From Bacteroides caccae (lineage in GTDB: Bacteria; Bacteroidota; Bacteroidia; Bacteroidales; Bacteroidaceae), in the NCBI RefSeq assembly GCF_002222615.2, contig NZ_CP022412.2, positions 1,302,001 to 1,366,000 on the forward strand: a DNA stretch of 64,000 nucleotides. The letters run 5' to 3'. Each line of letters begins with the position of its first letter. Position 1 is the stretch's first letter. The translations under genes were made by a program, and so were the position numbers. This document shows positions 17,143 to 26,463 of the stretch, one piece after another. The notes below the pieces were generated by a model that did no database searches, was not told the origin of the DNA, and saw nothing but the letters and a program-made list of their open reading frames with translations.

Positions 17143-20100
17143 TTAGAATGTCAGGTTAATACCGAACGTATAGACTGCCGGTACGGGATAGCTTCCGTTG
17201 TCTACGCCGAATGCGGTGGCGGTTCCTCCCAATTCCGGAGTATATCCGGTGTTATGCTTCCATGTTTTCAAGTTTTGTATGTTGACATACACTTTCAGGG
17301 CTTGCAGGCGGATTTTGGCAAGCAGGCTCTTGTCGAATGCATAGGCAAGTTGTACGTTACGGATACGGAAGAAGTTGCCGCTTTCGATGTAATAATCCGA
17401 ATTCAGGTAGTTGATAGAGTGCTTGGAGTTCAGCAACGGTTGGGTATTGGAAGTACCTTCCCCGTGCCAACGGTCCAGCCGTTGTTCGAGGTAGTTGAAC
17501 TGGGCGAAGTTGTAGTTATCCCACGTACGGAATATCTTGTTACCGCCTTGTCCCATCATGTCGATCCCCAACGACCAGTTCTTGTAGTTCACTCCGAGGG
17601 AGAAACCGTAAGTTACTTTCGGGGTAGGATTACCTATCATGGTACGGTCTTCCGGAGTAATTTCTCCGTTTCCGTCGACATCTGCGAATTTCAAGTCACC
17701 GGGGGTGACGGTGGCAAGCGTGTTCTTGGGCGATGCGTCTATGTCGGCTTGCGACTGATAAACGCCTTCTACCTTATAACCGTAGAAGTAACCGATCGGA
17801 TAGCCTGCCATTGTATAACTTTGCTGCTTGTCTCCGGCGATGATAGAGTATCCTTCCTGAACCAGACTCTTCACTTCATTCTTGATGGTGGTTAGGTTGG
17901 CACTGACAGAATATCCCCATTCGCCGATCTGGTCGCGCCAGGTCACAGCCATTTCTACTCCTTTATTCTGAATCTGTCCCAAGTTACCTATCCCCGGAAT
18001 TGTTCCGGAAATACCGGGAACTTCGGCCAGCAGGTCTTTGGTGTTTTTCTTGTAATAAACACCTTCAAAATGCAGTCGGTTGCGGAGAAGATTCGTTTCA
18101 AATCCGGCTTCCCAAGCTTCTACTTTTTCCCAACGGAGATTTGGATTGGGCAGATAGGCAAGCTGATAGCCCGGATAGATGATAGACGGTTTGCCGAATA
18201 CGGCGGAATAAGCGTTGCTCAGTAACGGCTCGGCAGGGTAGGCTTTATCTAGGTTCTGATTACCCAGCGTACCGTAAGAAGCCTTGATTTTCAACATATC
18301 GAGCCATTTGATATCTTTCATGAATTCTTCTTCGGACATCAGCCAGCCGCCTCCCAGAGAGAAGAAGTTCTGCCATTCGTTGCCCGTATAAGAGAAAGCG
18401 GAAGAACCGTCGCGACGGAACGAACCGTTGAACAGGTATTTGCCTTTATAGTTGTAGATAACACGTGCAAGCATGGACAGTGTGCTGCGTTCCCACTGCG
18501 TGCTTCCATTGGTGGCAGTGGCTGCATCACCGATACTCACGAACCATTTGTCCGGATCGTTGGGAATCACCAGACCTACACCTTGTTTGCGTGCTCCGTC
18601 CAAGCGGCTCAGGGAATTGTAATAAGTCGTGAAACCTGCAGTAGCAGTCAGGTTATGGTTGCCATTGTCGAAGCTGTTCGTATATGTCAACACATAGTCA
18701 CTCTGTACTTTCGTTTCATTTTCCTTGAACTGGCTGACCTCGGTTTTGCCTGTTCCCAAGGTGGCTATATTCCCGCTGACAGTGGGGTCGTACACTTTGA
18801 CGATAGGCTGGTATGTCCGTCCGTTATTGGAAGCATAGTCCATAGAGAACATCGCTTTGAAGTTGAAATGTTTCAGGAAGTCCACTTCACCGTAGATATT
18901 ACCGGACGCCCGGTAGTTCTCGGCTTTGGTGGTGTTTGCTCTCAGACTGACGTCTACCATTGGATTGTTGATCTGTGCTTTCTGAAATTCCGGCAGTGCA
19001 CTGTATAGTCCGTATTCATCATTATATACCGGAGCGATCGGGGTGGCACGGAGGGCATTCAGTACTTGTTTGGAGTCGGCGGGAAGCATACGTGCCCCGT
19101 TGAACTGGAAGCCGACTTTCAGATAATCCGTAATCTTGTAATCGTTACTTGCATTAATCGTCACTTTGCTGAATTTCTCATGTTCGATGTTGCCCTGTTC
19201 ATACGAGTAACCTACGCCCAGATAGAAACTATGTTTGGGCGAAGCTCCCGTAATGCTTATATTATTGTTGGTGATAAAAGCTGTCTGGAAGATTTCATCC
19301 TGCCAGTCGGTATTTGCATTCCAGCCGGTGAAGTCGAACGGGGCGTCTTCCTGATTGGCGAGCTGCTCGCTGTATAACTCACGGAATTGCGATCCGTTTA
19401 CCAGCTTCACCTTATCTACTACTTTCTTGAAGCCGAAGGAGGTGTTTATATTTACCAGTGTTTGTCCTTCTTTGGCTTTTTTGGTGGTGATGATAATCAC
19501 ACCGTTAGCACCACGGACACCGAAGATCGCCAGTGAAGACGGGTCTTTCAGAATCTCCATGGATTCGATATCCTCCGGGTTGAGGAAGTTGATGTTATCG
19601 TTGAATAGTCCGTCAACGATATACAAAGGTTTATATCCGTTGATAGAGTTTGTACCGCGAATACGAATTTCCGGGTCGGAGCCGGCACGTCCGGAGTTTA
19701 CGATTTGCACGCCGGCCACTTTTCCCTGTAAGGAAGAAAGCGGGTTCATGGCAGGTTTGTTGGCAAGTTCTTCTCCTTTGATGTTGGTGATAGAACCTGT
19801 CAAGTCCCTTTTCTTAGCACTACCATATCCGATAACTACCGTTTCGGCTAGCACTTGCGAATCTTCTTTCAGGGTGACGTTGATAACGGTCTGCGCACCG
19901 ACCTTGACGCTCTGCGAGGTCATTCCCACATAGGAAAATGCCAGTACGTCGTCCGGGGTGACAGAGATTGAATACTTACCGTCCATGTCTGTAATGGTTC
20001 CGGTGGAAGTTCCTTGTACGAGCACCGATGCGCCTATTAGTGGTTCATTAGCAGCGTCTGTTACCGTACCCGTCACCGTCTTTGTTTGTGCAAAGGCAGA

Positions 20101-20208
20101 TGCAGAGGTAAGCAATAAGCAAGTGAGTGCCACTATGCTCTTAAACCAAGTGGTTTTCTTCTGAAGATGTTGTAAAAGTCTAGTCCTCATTGCATTAAAT
20201 TTTTCCAT
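17143..20208 (-). CDS. SusC-like TonB-dependent transporter
   Basis: The 1021-residue protein has an N-terminal signal peptide with cleavage near Ala-Phe-Ala-Gln41. A carboxypeptidase-regulatory-like domain follows (about 45-120, VTGTVTDAANEPLIGASV), then the SusC plug (about 135-250, VVIGYGSAKKRDLTGS and FLNPEDIESMEILKDPSS) and a 22-strand barrel ending in Phe. There is no STN domain, so it should not signal through an anti-sigma factor. With SusD it would import beta-1,2-gluco-oligosaccharides. The ATG at 20208 is used; ATG at 20190 is also possible. A plausible promoter is at 20251-20283. Confidence 0.93.
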   Translation of the reverse strand: MEKFNAMRTRLLQHLQKKTTWFKSIVALTCLLLTSASAFAQTKTVTGTVTDAANEPLIGASVLVQGTSTGTITDMDGKYSISVTPDDVLAFSYVGMTSQSVKVGAQTVINVTLKEDSQVLAETVVIGYGSAKKRDLTGSITNIKGEELANKPAMNPLSSLQGKVAGVQIVNSGRAGSDPEIRIRGTNSINGYKPLYIVDGLFNDNINFLNPEDIESMEILKDPSSLAIFGVRGANGVIIITTKKAKEGQTLVNINTSFGFKKVVDKVKLVNGSQFRELYSEQLANQEDAPFDFTGWNANTDWQDEIFQTAFITNNNISITGASPKHSFYLGVGYSYEQGNIEHEKFSKVTINASNDYKITDYLKVGFQFNGARMLPADSKQVLNALRATPIAPVYNDEYGLYSALPEFQKAQINNPMVDVSLRANTTKAENYRASGNIYGEVDFLKHFNFKAMFSMDYASNNGRTYQPIVKVYDPTVSGNIATLGTGKTEVSQFKENETKVQSDYVLTYTNSFDNGNHNLTATAGFTTYYNSLSRLDGARKQGVGLVIPNDPDKWFVSIGDAATATNGSTQWERSTLSMLARVIYNYKGKYLFNGSFRRDGSSAFSYTGNEWQNFFSLGGGWLMSEEEFMKDIKWLDMLKIKASYGTLGNQNLDKAYPAEPLLSNAYSAVFGKPSIIYPGYQLAYLPNPNLRWEKVEAWEAGFETNLLRNRLHFEGVYYKKNTKDLLAEVPGISGTIPGIGNLGQIQNKGVEMAVTWRDQIGEWGYSVSANLTTIKNEVKSLVQEGYSIIAGDKQQSYTMAGYPIGYFYGYKVEGVYQSQADIDASPKNTLATVTPGDLKFADVDGNGEITPEDRTMIGNPTPKVTYGFSLGVNYKNWSLGIDMMGQGGNKIFRTWDNYNFAQFNYLEQRLDRWHGEGTSNTQPLLNSKHSINYLNSDYYIESGNFFRIRNVQLAYAFDKSLLAKIRLQALKVYVNIQNLKTWKHNTGYTPELGGTATAFGVDNGSYPVPAVYTFGINLTF

Positions 20209-20250
20209 TTGTTACTATTTAGGTTGAAGTCTTTTTCTGCCGCTATTTGG

Positions 20251-20283
20251 CGAAAGTAACAAAGTGAACAAACGAAAGGCAAA
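20251..20283 (-). promoter_or_regulatory. Promoter of the susC-susD-GH3-GH144 operon
   Basis: On the minus strand TTTG (20280-20283) is followed after 21 bp by TACTTTCG (20251-20258), one base off TAnnTTTG. It lies about 45 bp before the susC start. No HTCS, SusR or sigma/anti-sigma gene is in the window. Confidence 0.5.
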
Positions 20284-20355
20284 AAAGATTTTGGAAAATA
20301 CAGGAATGTCCGATTTTAACACAAAAGGAACCGATGTGAAATAGCAATAGTGACC

Positions 20356-21246
20356 TTAAAACATTTCTTCCGCTGTCTCTATGCAGTGGAAGACATCTTC
20401 TTTGTTGCCGTTGAAAGGACCGGATTTCTCGATTTTCAGTGTCGACATCGCAGCGGCGAAACGCCCCGCCTCCTCAATGCCGGTTCCGGATACCCGTTGA
20501 TACAGATAGCCGATTGTATATGTATCACCGCAGCCTGTCGCGTCCACCACTTGCACAGGCTTATAAGCCGGGATACGGAAAAAGTCCGTCCCGTTGAAAA
20601 TAAGTGAGCCCATGCTTCCCAATGTAACTAACACTTCTTTTACTCCCCATTCATGCAACCGCCGGGCGGCTTCGTGAGGATCGGAAAGTCCGGTCAGCAC
20701 TTCCATTTCGTGTTCGTTGACTTTCAGGAAATGGATATATCGTAAGGCTTCCCGCTTGTCGGTCCAGTCTGTCGGATATACATGAGTGTCACGTACTTCA
20801 CGCAGGTAACCTTGTGAGTCTACTGCAATCAATCCTTTTAGGGAAAGCTCCTTGATTACTTCCAGTGAGAAGTCGTCGGCTAGCAGGGAGCCGAGGTGGT
20901 AAATCTCCGCGTCTATCTCACGGAGTTGGGAAGCGGTGAAAGGATCAGCTTTTGCCAGTACACGTTGGGTACGGTCATCGGGATTGGTCCCGTAGATGTT
21001 CTCGAAATATACGGAATGCCGGCTGGGCAATGCAGTGACATCAATGCCGACCTTACGCAGCTGTTTTACAACGTTCATTTCTGTTGCACCAACTGCCGTG
21101 ACCAGTGTATAGTCGATATCATTGAAATGACGAATGGCGTGTGAACAGTAAAAAGCGGTTCCTCCCGGCATATAAACAGTGCTTTGAGGGGTAACTACTT
21201 TATCTAATGTGATGTGACCAATACAGCAAAGTTGATGTTTCTTCAT
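20356..21246 (-). CDS. PfkB-family carbohydrate kinase
   Basis: The 296-residue cytoplasmic protein has the ribokinase/PfkB layout: GGTAFYCSHAI near residue 28 in the sugar-binding part, and the signature VVDATGCGDTYTIGYLYQ near 240-257 with the catalytic Asp in GCGD. It phosphorylates a sugar or nucleoside with ATP; the substrate cannot be read from the sequence. It lies upstream of susC on the same strand but is separated from it by 147 bp with a susC promoter. A role in the glucan locus is possible but not shown. Confidence 0.85.
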   Translation of the reverse strand: MKKHQLCCIGHITLDKVVTPQSTVYMPGGTAFYCSHAIRHFNDIDYTLVTAVGATEMNVVKQLRKVGIDVTALPSRHSVYFENIYGTNPDDRTQRVLAKADPFTASQLREIDAEIYHLGSLLADDFSLEVIKELSLKGLIAVDSQGYLREVRDTHVYPTDWTDKREALRYIHFLKVNEHEMEVLTGLSDPHEAARRLHEWGVKEVLVTLGSMGSLIFNGTDFFRIPAYKPVQVVDATGCGDTYTIGYLYQRVSGTGIEEAGRFAAAMSTLKIEKSGPFNGNKEDVFHCIETAEEMF

Positions 21247-21261
21247 ATTGTAAGCAATTAA

Positions 21262-21292
21262 AAAGCCTCCAAGAATGTATCTTGAAGGCTTT
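21262..21292 (-). terminator. Terminator after tRNA-Leu
   Basis: A 13-bp stem with one mismatch (arms about 21262-21274 and 21280-21292) is followed on the minus strand by a T-rich run (GGCTTTTTAATT). It lies between the tRNA and the kinase start. Confidence 0.7.
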
Positions 21293-21303
21293 CTAGTTTA
21301 TTT

Positions 21304-21388
21304 TGGTGCGGATGATAGGACTCGAACCTACACGCCTCACGGCACCAGATCCTAAGTCTGGCGCGGCTACCAATTACGCCACATCCGC
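21304..21388 (-). tRNA. tRNA-Leu(UAG)
   Basis: Read on the minus strand, the acceptor stem GCGGATG pairs with CATCCGC followed by the encoded ACCA. The anticodon loop CTTAGGA gives anticodon UAG (leucine CUA/CUN codons). A T-arm with GTTCGAGTCC and a variable arm are present. The length of 85 nt, counting the CCA end, fits a class II tRNA. Confidence 0.95.
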
Positions 21389-21459
21389 AGGTAGCTTTTT
21401 TGTTTAGCGGTGCAAAGATAGGAAGATTTTCTGATTTGACAAATTATTCGGCAATAAAG

Positions 21460-22482
21460 TTATTCGTTTAGTATCTCAAATGCCTTTTCTATCAGTGTAT
21501 CTTTATTCTCAAGTTGGTCTTCCTTAGACATATTGATAGCAACATCCGGTGCGATACCTTCTTCCAACGGCTGTTTGTTCTTATCGAAATGCGGGCTGGC
21601 GGAGAAGCGGATGCTCCAACCGTTCGGCAGTTCGGACGAGAACGGAAGGCCGGAACCACCTCCGGTCCGGTCGCCCAACTGGATAATTTCTGTATCTTCT
21701 ATGCTGCGCATCGCATTGACAAAATCGTTTGTTGCGCTGTAACAACGACGGTTGGTTAATATCACTACCTTTTTCTGCCACCGGATACTGTTGGACGGTT
21801 CCAGATAAATCGGTTCCATTTGGGAGAAATCATTATGTCCCGGTCCGGTCTTGTGCTGAATGTATCCGGTCAGCGTCTTTTGGTTGGTGAACCGGGCGGC
21901 GATACGGGTGGAGTTTGTCAAGTTTCCCCCTCCGTTGTCGCGTACATCAATGATTAATCCGTTGCAAGGTGACAGGTAGAGAAGAACCTCATCCAGATTA
22001 CCGTTTCCTACCCCTGCACTGAAACTCTCATAACGGATATATCCTATATTATTGTCGAATATCTTATATTTCAGTCCGGCTGCTGTGTAGTAACCGCTGC
22101 TGGCACTGCCCAGATAGGTCTGGTAAAGAATGTCTTCCCGGTAGTTCCAATCATACCCCTGATACCACTCATCATAGAAAGAAGTGCGTTTGGCGGAAGA
22201 AAGATTGACGTGCCCGTCTTTCAGGGTATATAACATCTGACTCAGAAGGTCAAACAAATCATCGTTGGACATGGTCGGTACCACCAGTTTTCGGTATTTT
22301 TCGTGTACGGCATCCCAGTCAATGCCTTTTGCCTCCAGAAAACAATACTGTTCGTCAATGATCTTCCATAGTTGCTCGAAGTTGCCTACGGGATCATTGG
22401 CGTACTCTTCTTCCCTGATGCAACCGGTCAGCGCCGGCAGGCAGCAGATTAGTAAAAGTAATTGTATAATCTTATTTTTCAT
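21460..22482 (-). CDS. S41-family peptidase lipoprotein
   Basis: The 340-residue protein has a lipobox (Leu-Thr-Gly-Cys21). It carries an S41 (C-terminal-processing/tricorn-like) catalytic core: GLIIDVRDNGGGNL (175-188), the nucleophile probably Ser249 in RRCYSATNDF, and GDRTGGGSGLPF further on. A helical N-terminal domain is present, but no clear PDZ domain. It is exported and lipid-anchored; the substrate is unknown. It follows the DUF3316 gene by 50 bp on the same strand. Confidence 0.85.
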   Translation of the reverse strand: MKNKIIQLLLLICCLPALTGCIREEEYANDPVGNFEQLWKIIDEQYCFLEAKGIDWDAVHEKYRKLVVPTMSNDDLFDLLSQMLYTLKDGHVNLSSAKRTSFYDEWYQGYDWNYREDILYQTYLGSASSGYYTAAGLKYKIFDNNIGYIRYESFSAGVGNGNLDEVLLYLSPCNGLIIDVRDNGGGNLTNSTRIAARFTNQKTLTGYIQHKTGPGHNDFSQMEPIYLEPSNSIRWQKKVVILTNRRCYSATNDFVNAMRSIEDTEIIQLGDRTGGGSGLPFSSELPNGWSIRFSASPHFDKNKQPLEEGIAPDVAINMSKEDQLENKDTLIEKAFEILNE

Positions 22483-22532
22483 TCTTCTTATCTATCGCTC
22501 TTTGAAATTTCAACATTAAATCTTTCGTTCTC

Positions 22533-23396
22533 TTAGTAGGCCCTTACCGATGAAGGCAGAGGGGCTGTTCCTTTTTTATTTCGGATTCGGTATAGGTCTT
22601 TCACAAATCCTACCATGAATACATGAGAGTAGGTATGTGTTTTGATATTGTTTACTTTGTATTGTTGCAAATCAGCCAGATAGCTGAAACGCATCTTGGT
22701 ATATCCTATCGGCAGGTCAATCGAGAGCATTTGCCGGAGGGAAGGCTGGTTGTGCAAAGAAGTGAATTTAATCACTCCGCCGGCATTGCCCAATGAGAAA
22801 ATCTCGTAATAAGACTGCCCGTAGTGCGGCGAGAACAAAACTCCCATGACAGGAAGGTTCACTTGATAGCGCAACACCATTGGATAGCGTTTGATTTTGA
22901 GATGCCAGATAGCCATTCCTGAAGCGTCCAGATTGACGTATGCCCTTGCGGAAGCCGGATTGTTCGTGTTACGGAGATTGTAGACAAAGCCGCCGTTGGC
23001 GTCTATCAGTCCTCCGGCCAGTAATTTGAAGTTCTCCGTCAGGCGGAACTGGTAATGCAGGCCGTAATTCCAGTTGACTAATCCGGAGAATGTATTGTTG
23101 TTGTCGGCACGGTTATGCGTATAGCCGATATCTGCCTGAAAGAAATTCTGTACGGAAACATTGCCGTCGAACAACTTTGTCATACGGATTGTTTCGCGGG
23201 AAATGCGGAAGTCGATTCCCTTATATTCCTGTGGTGACAGGTAGGTGTCGAACACATTGGTAAAACCGATGCCGTACATGGTGGCACGTGTTACATAACG
23301 ATGAGTCTGCAGGGAATCAATCTGTGCCTGTAATTTTGTGCAAAGGGCGAACAGGATGCATCCTGTCAGCCCCAAGTATATTAGTTTTTTCTTCAT
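22533..23396 (-). CDS. DUF3316-family outer-membrane-type protein
   Basis: The 287-residue protein has a signal peptide (cleavage near Leu-Gln-Ala-Gln25). It is rich in alternating polar and aromatic strands (VQNFFQADIGYTHN, NWNYGLHYQFRLTENF, MRFSYLADLQQY), suggesting a small beta-barrel. It resembles the DUF3316 family of Bacteroidetes. Its start codon overlaps the parC stop (TGATG), so it is translationally coupled to the topoisomerase gene. Function is unknown. Confidence 0.75.
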   Translation of the reverse strand: MKKKLIYLGLTGCILFALCTKLQAQIDSLQTHRYVTRATMYGIGFTNVFDTYLSPQEYKGIDFRISRETIRMTKLFDGNVSVQNFFQADIGYTHNRADNNNTFSGLVNWNYGLHYQFRLTENFKLLAGGLIDANGGFVYNLRNTNNPASARAYVNLDASGMAIWHLKIKRYPMVLRYQVNLPVMGVLFSPHYGQSYYEIFSLGNAGGVIKFTSLHNQPSLRQMLSIDLPIGYTKMRFSYLADLQQYKVNNIKTHTYSHVFMVGFVKDLYRIRNKKGTAPLPSSVRAY

Positions 23397-26041
23397 CAGA
23401 ATAATTTCATCTGCCCGGTGATTTCATCAATAATATCCCCTTCGCTTTTGTCACTGTCCGGATCCAGATTTTCGGGTTCTTCACTTGCCTCTTCCTGCGG
23501 TTCCTGTTCCGGTTCGGGGAAGCGGGTCGGTTCGAGCTCGTTAATCGTCTCCACTGTGTAAGTGGTGATACGTTTACCTTTAGCTTTGAATCCCTTGACA
23601 GCAATAAACTCGTCCGCATCGATTTCCAATGGTTCTCGGAAACTGTCGTGTCCGCCGAATATCACTTCCAGACGGGGATAAAACTCGTCGGTCAGCAGGA
23701 TGAGGCGGTTATTCTTGTTTTCGCCCAGATAGTTCTGCTTACGGTTGGAACCTTCGAAGCAGAAACGTTTCAGGTACGGGTAATTCTGCTGGTCGGCATC
23801 ATATAGCGCGGCAGTCCATACCTTGTTGGAGTCGAATTTCTCGACAATACTTACGTTGTCTTCGTAGTGATTGCTCAGGTCGAAGTTGCTGGTGTAAAAG
23901 TCACCGTTGTTCAGCACAACGAGTATGGTGTCGTCGCTCTGGAACTCGCCCAGATATTCGCCGCGTCCGTCATAATTGAGACGGAGGATATCACGGTCAA
24001 ACCATACCTTACGTCCGCCGAGTGTGGAACCGCCTTTCTGTTTCAAGGCTATCTTGTGTACCGGCAGGCGGGTCAGGATAACTCCCTGTGCTTGTCGTCC
24101 CTTGATACTGATCTCACTAAAGTCACGCTCGAAGATAATACGCCGCACACGCGGATTCGGTTTTAAAGTCACCTTGATGATTTCGGCTTCCCCGTTCGGA
24201 TTGGCACTGAAATAAGTGATACGTGAATCCGGTGTTCCTTGCGTGACGTCATATTCGCGGTCGCGGACAACGGAAGTGACTGCAAAACGCTTGATATAGG
24301 TTGTGCCTTCCTTGCCGTCGCGGTAGGTGACATTATAGATTGTACGTTTGTCATTCTTCTTGAAGACATTGACATAAAGTATGTTCTTGCCTACAAATTT
24401 CTTGTCGGCTACCGGAGTGACGATATATTTCCCGTCGCGGAAGAAGACAATCACGTCGTCGATATCCGAGCAGTTGGCTACGAACTCGTCCTTCTTCAAG
24501 GCTGTTCCGATAAATCCTTCTTCGCGGTTGATGTAAAGTTTTTCGTTGGCTTCCACCACTTTGGCGGCTTCGATCGTGTCGAAGTTACGCAGTTCGGTAC
24601 GACGAGGGAAGTTCTTGCCGTATTTGTTCTTCAACATCTGATACCAGTTGACGGTATAGTCGACGATGTGTGCCAGGTGGTCGTCAATTTCGGCAATATC
24701 CTCTTTCATCCGGGCAATGAGTTCGTCCGCTTTGTCCGAGTTGAACTTCAGGATACGTCCCATTTTGATTTCCATTAGTTTGAGGATATCCTCCTTGGTC
24801 ACCTCACGGATAAAGCTCGGATAGAACGGGGTCAGCCGTTCGTCGATGTGTTCGCAGGCAGCGTCCATATCTTTGGACTGCTCGAACTCTTTGTCTTTAT
24901 AGATACGTTCTTCGATAAATATCTTTTCGAGGGAAGCGAAATGCAGTGCTTCCAGGATTTCCCCTTTCTTGATTTCCAGTTCCTGCTTCAGCAAATCCAG
25001 CGTGTTGTCTGCCGATTTTTTCAGGACTTTGCTGACGGTGAGGAAATGAGGTTTGCTGTCGTCAATCACGCAGCAGTTGGGAGAGATGCTCACTTCGCAG
25101 TCGGTGAAAGCGTATAGTGCATCAATCGTTTTGTCCGACGAAGTGCCGGGGGCGAGGTGTACCAGTATTTCTACGTTGGCAGCCGTATTGTCATCCACCT
25201 TGCGGATTTTGATTTTTCCCTTGTCAACAGCTTTCAGGATAGAGTCGATTACGGATGAAGTGGTTTTTCCGTAAGGGATTTCCGTGATAGCAAGGGTTTT
25301 GTTGTCCAGCTTGTTGATTTTCGCACGTACTTTTACGGCTCCGCCACGTTCGCCGTCGTTGTATTTGGCTACGTCGATAGAACCACCCGTCTGGAAATCG
25401 GGATATAGTTGGAACTCTTCTCCACGGAGGTAGTTGATAGAGGCATCGCAAAGTTCGTTGAAGTTGTGCGGCAGTATCTTGGAAGAAAGCCCGACGGCGA
25501 TACCTTCCACTCCTTGCGCCAGCAATAACGGGAATTTCACAGGGAGAGTGACCGGTTCCTTGTTTCGTCCGTCATAAGACAATTTCCATTCGGTAGTCTT
25601 GGGATTGAAGACAACATCCAGTGCAAACTTGGAAAGGCGTGCCTCGATATAACGGGGGGCGGCAGCACCATCTCCCGTAAGGATATTACCCCAGTTACCC
25701 TGACAGTCGATTAGCAAATCTTTCTGTCCGAGTTGCACCAGAGCGTCGCCGATAGAAGCGTCACCGTGAGGGTGGAACTGCATCGTGTGTCCCACAATAT
25801 TTGCCACTTTGTTATATCGCCCGTCGTCCAGACGTTTCATAGAATGCAGGATACGGCGTTGCACAGGTTTCAAACCGTCGTTGATATGGGGTACGGCACG
25901 TTCCAGAATAACGTATGAGGCGTAGTCCAGAAACCAATTCTGATACATGCCTGTTAACTGGTGTTTTACGTTTTCGTCCCGTGCGTCCGCCGGTTTGTAG
26001 TCTGAATGTTCTTCCGGTATCTCGTTAATTTCGTCACTCAT
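23396..26041 (-). CDS. parC: DNA topoisomerase IV subunit A
   Basis: The 881-residue protein has the type IIA topoisomerase A layout: winged helix with LERAVPHINDGLKPVQRRIL (47-65), GHTMQFHPHGDASI (84-97) and the DNA-cleaving Tyr131 in AAPRYIEARLSKFA. A long coiled-coil arm and exit gate follow, then a C-terminal domain without a clear GyrA box, and an acidic Glu/Pro/Asp-rich tail. Missing GyrA box and the divergent N-terminus favour ParC over GyrA. It cuts and passes duplex DNA for decatenation together with ParE, which is not in this window. A -7 element at 26109-26116 may drive it. Confidence 0.88.
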   Translation of the reverse strand: MSDEINEIPEEHSDYKPADARDENVKHQLTGMYQNWFLDYASYVILERAVPHINDGLKPVQRRILHSMKRLDDGRYNKVANIVGHTMQFHPHGDASIGDALVQLGQKDLLIDCQGNWGNILTGDGAAAPRYIEARLSKFALDVVFNPKTTEWKLSYDGRNKEPVTLPVKFPLLLAQGVEGIAVGLSSKILPHNFNELCDASINYLRGEEFQLYPDFQTGGSIDVAKYNDGERGGAVKVRAKINKLDNKTLAITEIPYGKTTSSVIDSILKAVDKGKIKIRKVDDNTAANVEILVHLAPGTSSDKTIDALYAFTDCEVSISPNCCVIDDSKPHFLTVSKVLKKSADNTLDLLKQELEIKKGEILEALHFASLEKIFIEERIYKDKEFEQSKDMDAACEHIDERLTPFYPSFIREVTKEDILKLMEIKMGRILKFNSDKADELIARMKEDIAEIDDHLAHIVDYTVNWYQMLKNKYGKNFPRRTELRNFDTIEAAKVVEANEKLYINREEGFIGTALKKDEFVANCSDIDDVIVFFRDGKYIVTPVADKKFVGKNILYVNVFKKNDKRTIYNVTYRDGKEGTTYIKRFAVTSVVRDREYDVTQGTPDSRITYFSANPNGEAEIIKVTLKPNPRVRRIIFERDFSEISIKGRQAQGVILTRLPVHKIALKQKGGSTLGGRKVWFDRDILRLNYDGRGEYLGEFQSDDTILVVLNNGDFYTSNFDLSNHYEDNVSIVEKFDSNKVWTAALYDADQQNYPYLKRFCFEGSNRKQNYLGENKNNRLILLTDEFYPRLEVIFGGHDSFREPLEIDADEFIAVKGFKAKGKRITTYTVETINELEPTRFPEPEQEPQEEASEEPENLDPDSDKSEGDIIDEITGQMKLF

Positions 26042-26463
26042 AAATCAATCTTCACTTTGCTTTTACAACAAATAATCTTCCTGAACATCAAAAAAGGGGA
26101 TGTCCACGCAAAAATACGAAATAAATTCATATGAGGACGAAAAGAACTCACGTTTTTTATGATACTGACAGCTTCATTAATCTTTTAGCAGGCACCGGAT
26201 TTGCTTTCTGAACATACAGGTTAATGGGATAAAGAGTCATATTCTTGATTTATTTGACCGGTTGGCGGAGTTGACTTTGTGTATATTTAATTCTGCCGAT
26301 AGACTTTTTTAGTAGAAATGTGTTCAAATCCTCCATAAAATGTGCTTATTTTGTTCATATAGATTGAAAACCGTACTTTTTTACAATATTTGTGTGTATA
26401 TAAATTATGCACCTCCTGTATTTTTGCTTATGTTTGAATTTATCTATTAATATATTGAGTTAT
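26042..26463. other. Intergenic region with divergent promoters
   Basis: These 422 bp separate the leftward parC from the rightward glycosidase gene. On the minus strand TATTTTTG (26109-26116) is a good -7 element for parC. The segment 26284-26301 (TATTTAATTCTGCCGATA) recurs with two changes at 28799-28816. No gene is seen. Confidence 0.5.

Noticed and set aside
21304..21388. tRNA-Leu as an integration site
   Set aside because: No integrase gene nearby and no repeated tRNA 3' end found in the window.
23396..26041. DNA gyrase subunit A instead of topoisomerase IV
   Set aside because: The N-terminus and the missing GyrA box fit the ParC type of Bacteroidetes better, though a trained profile would decide.
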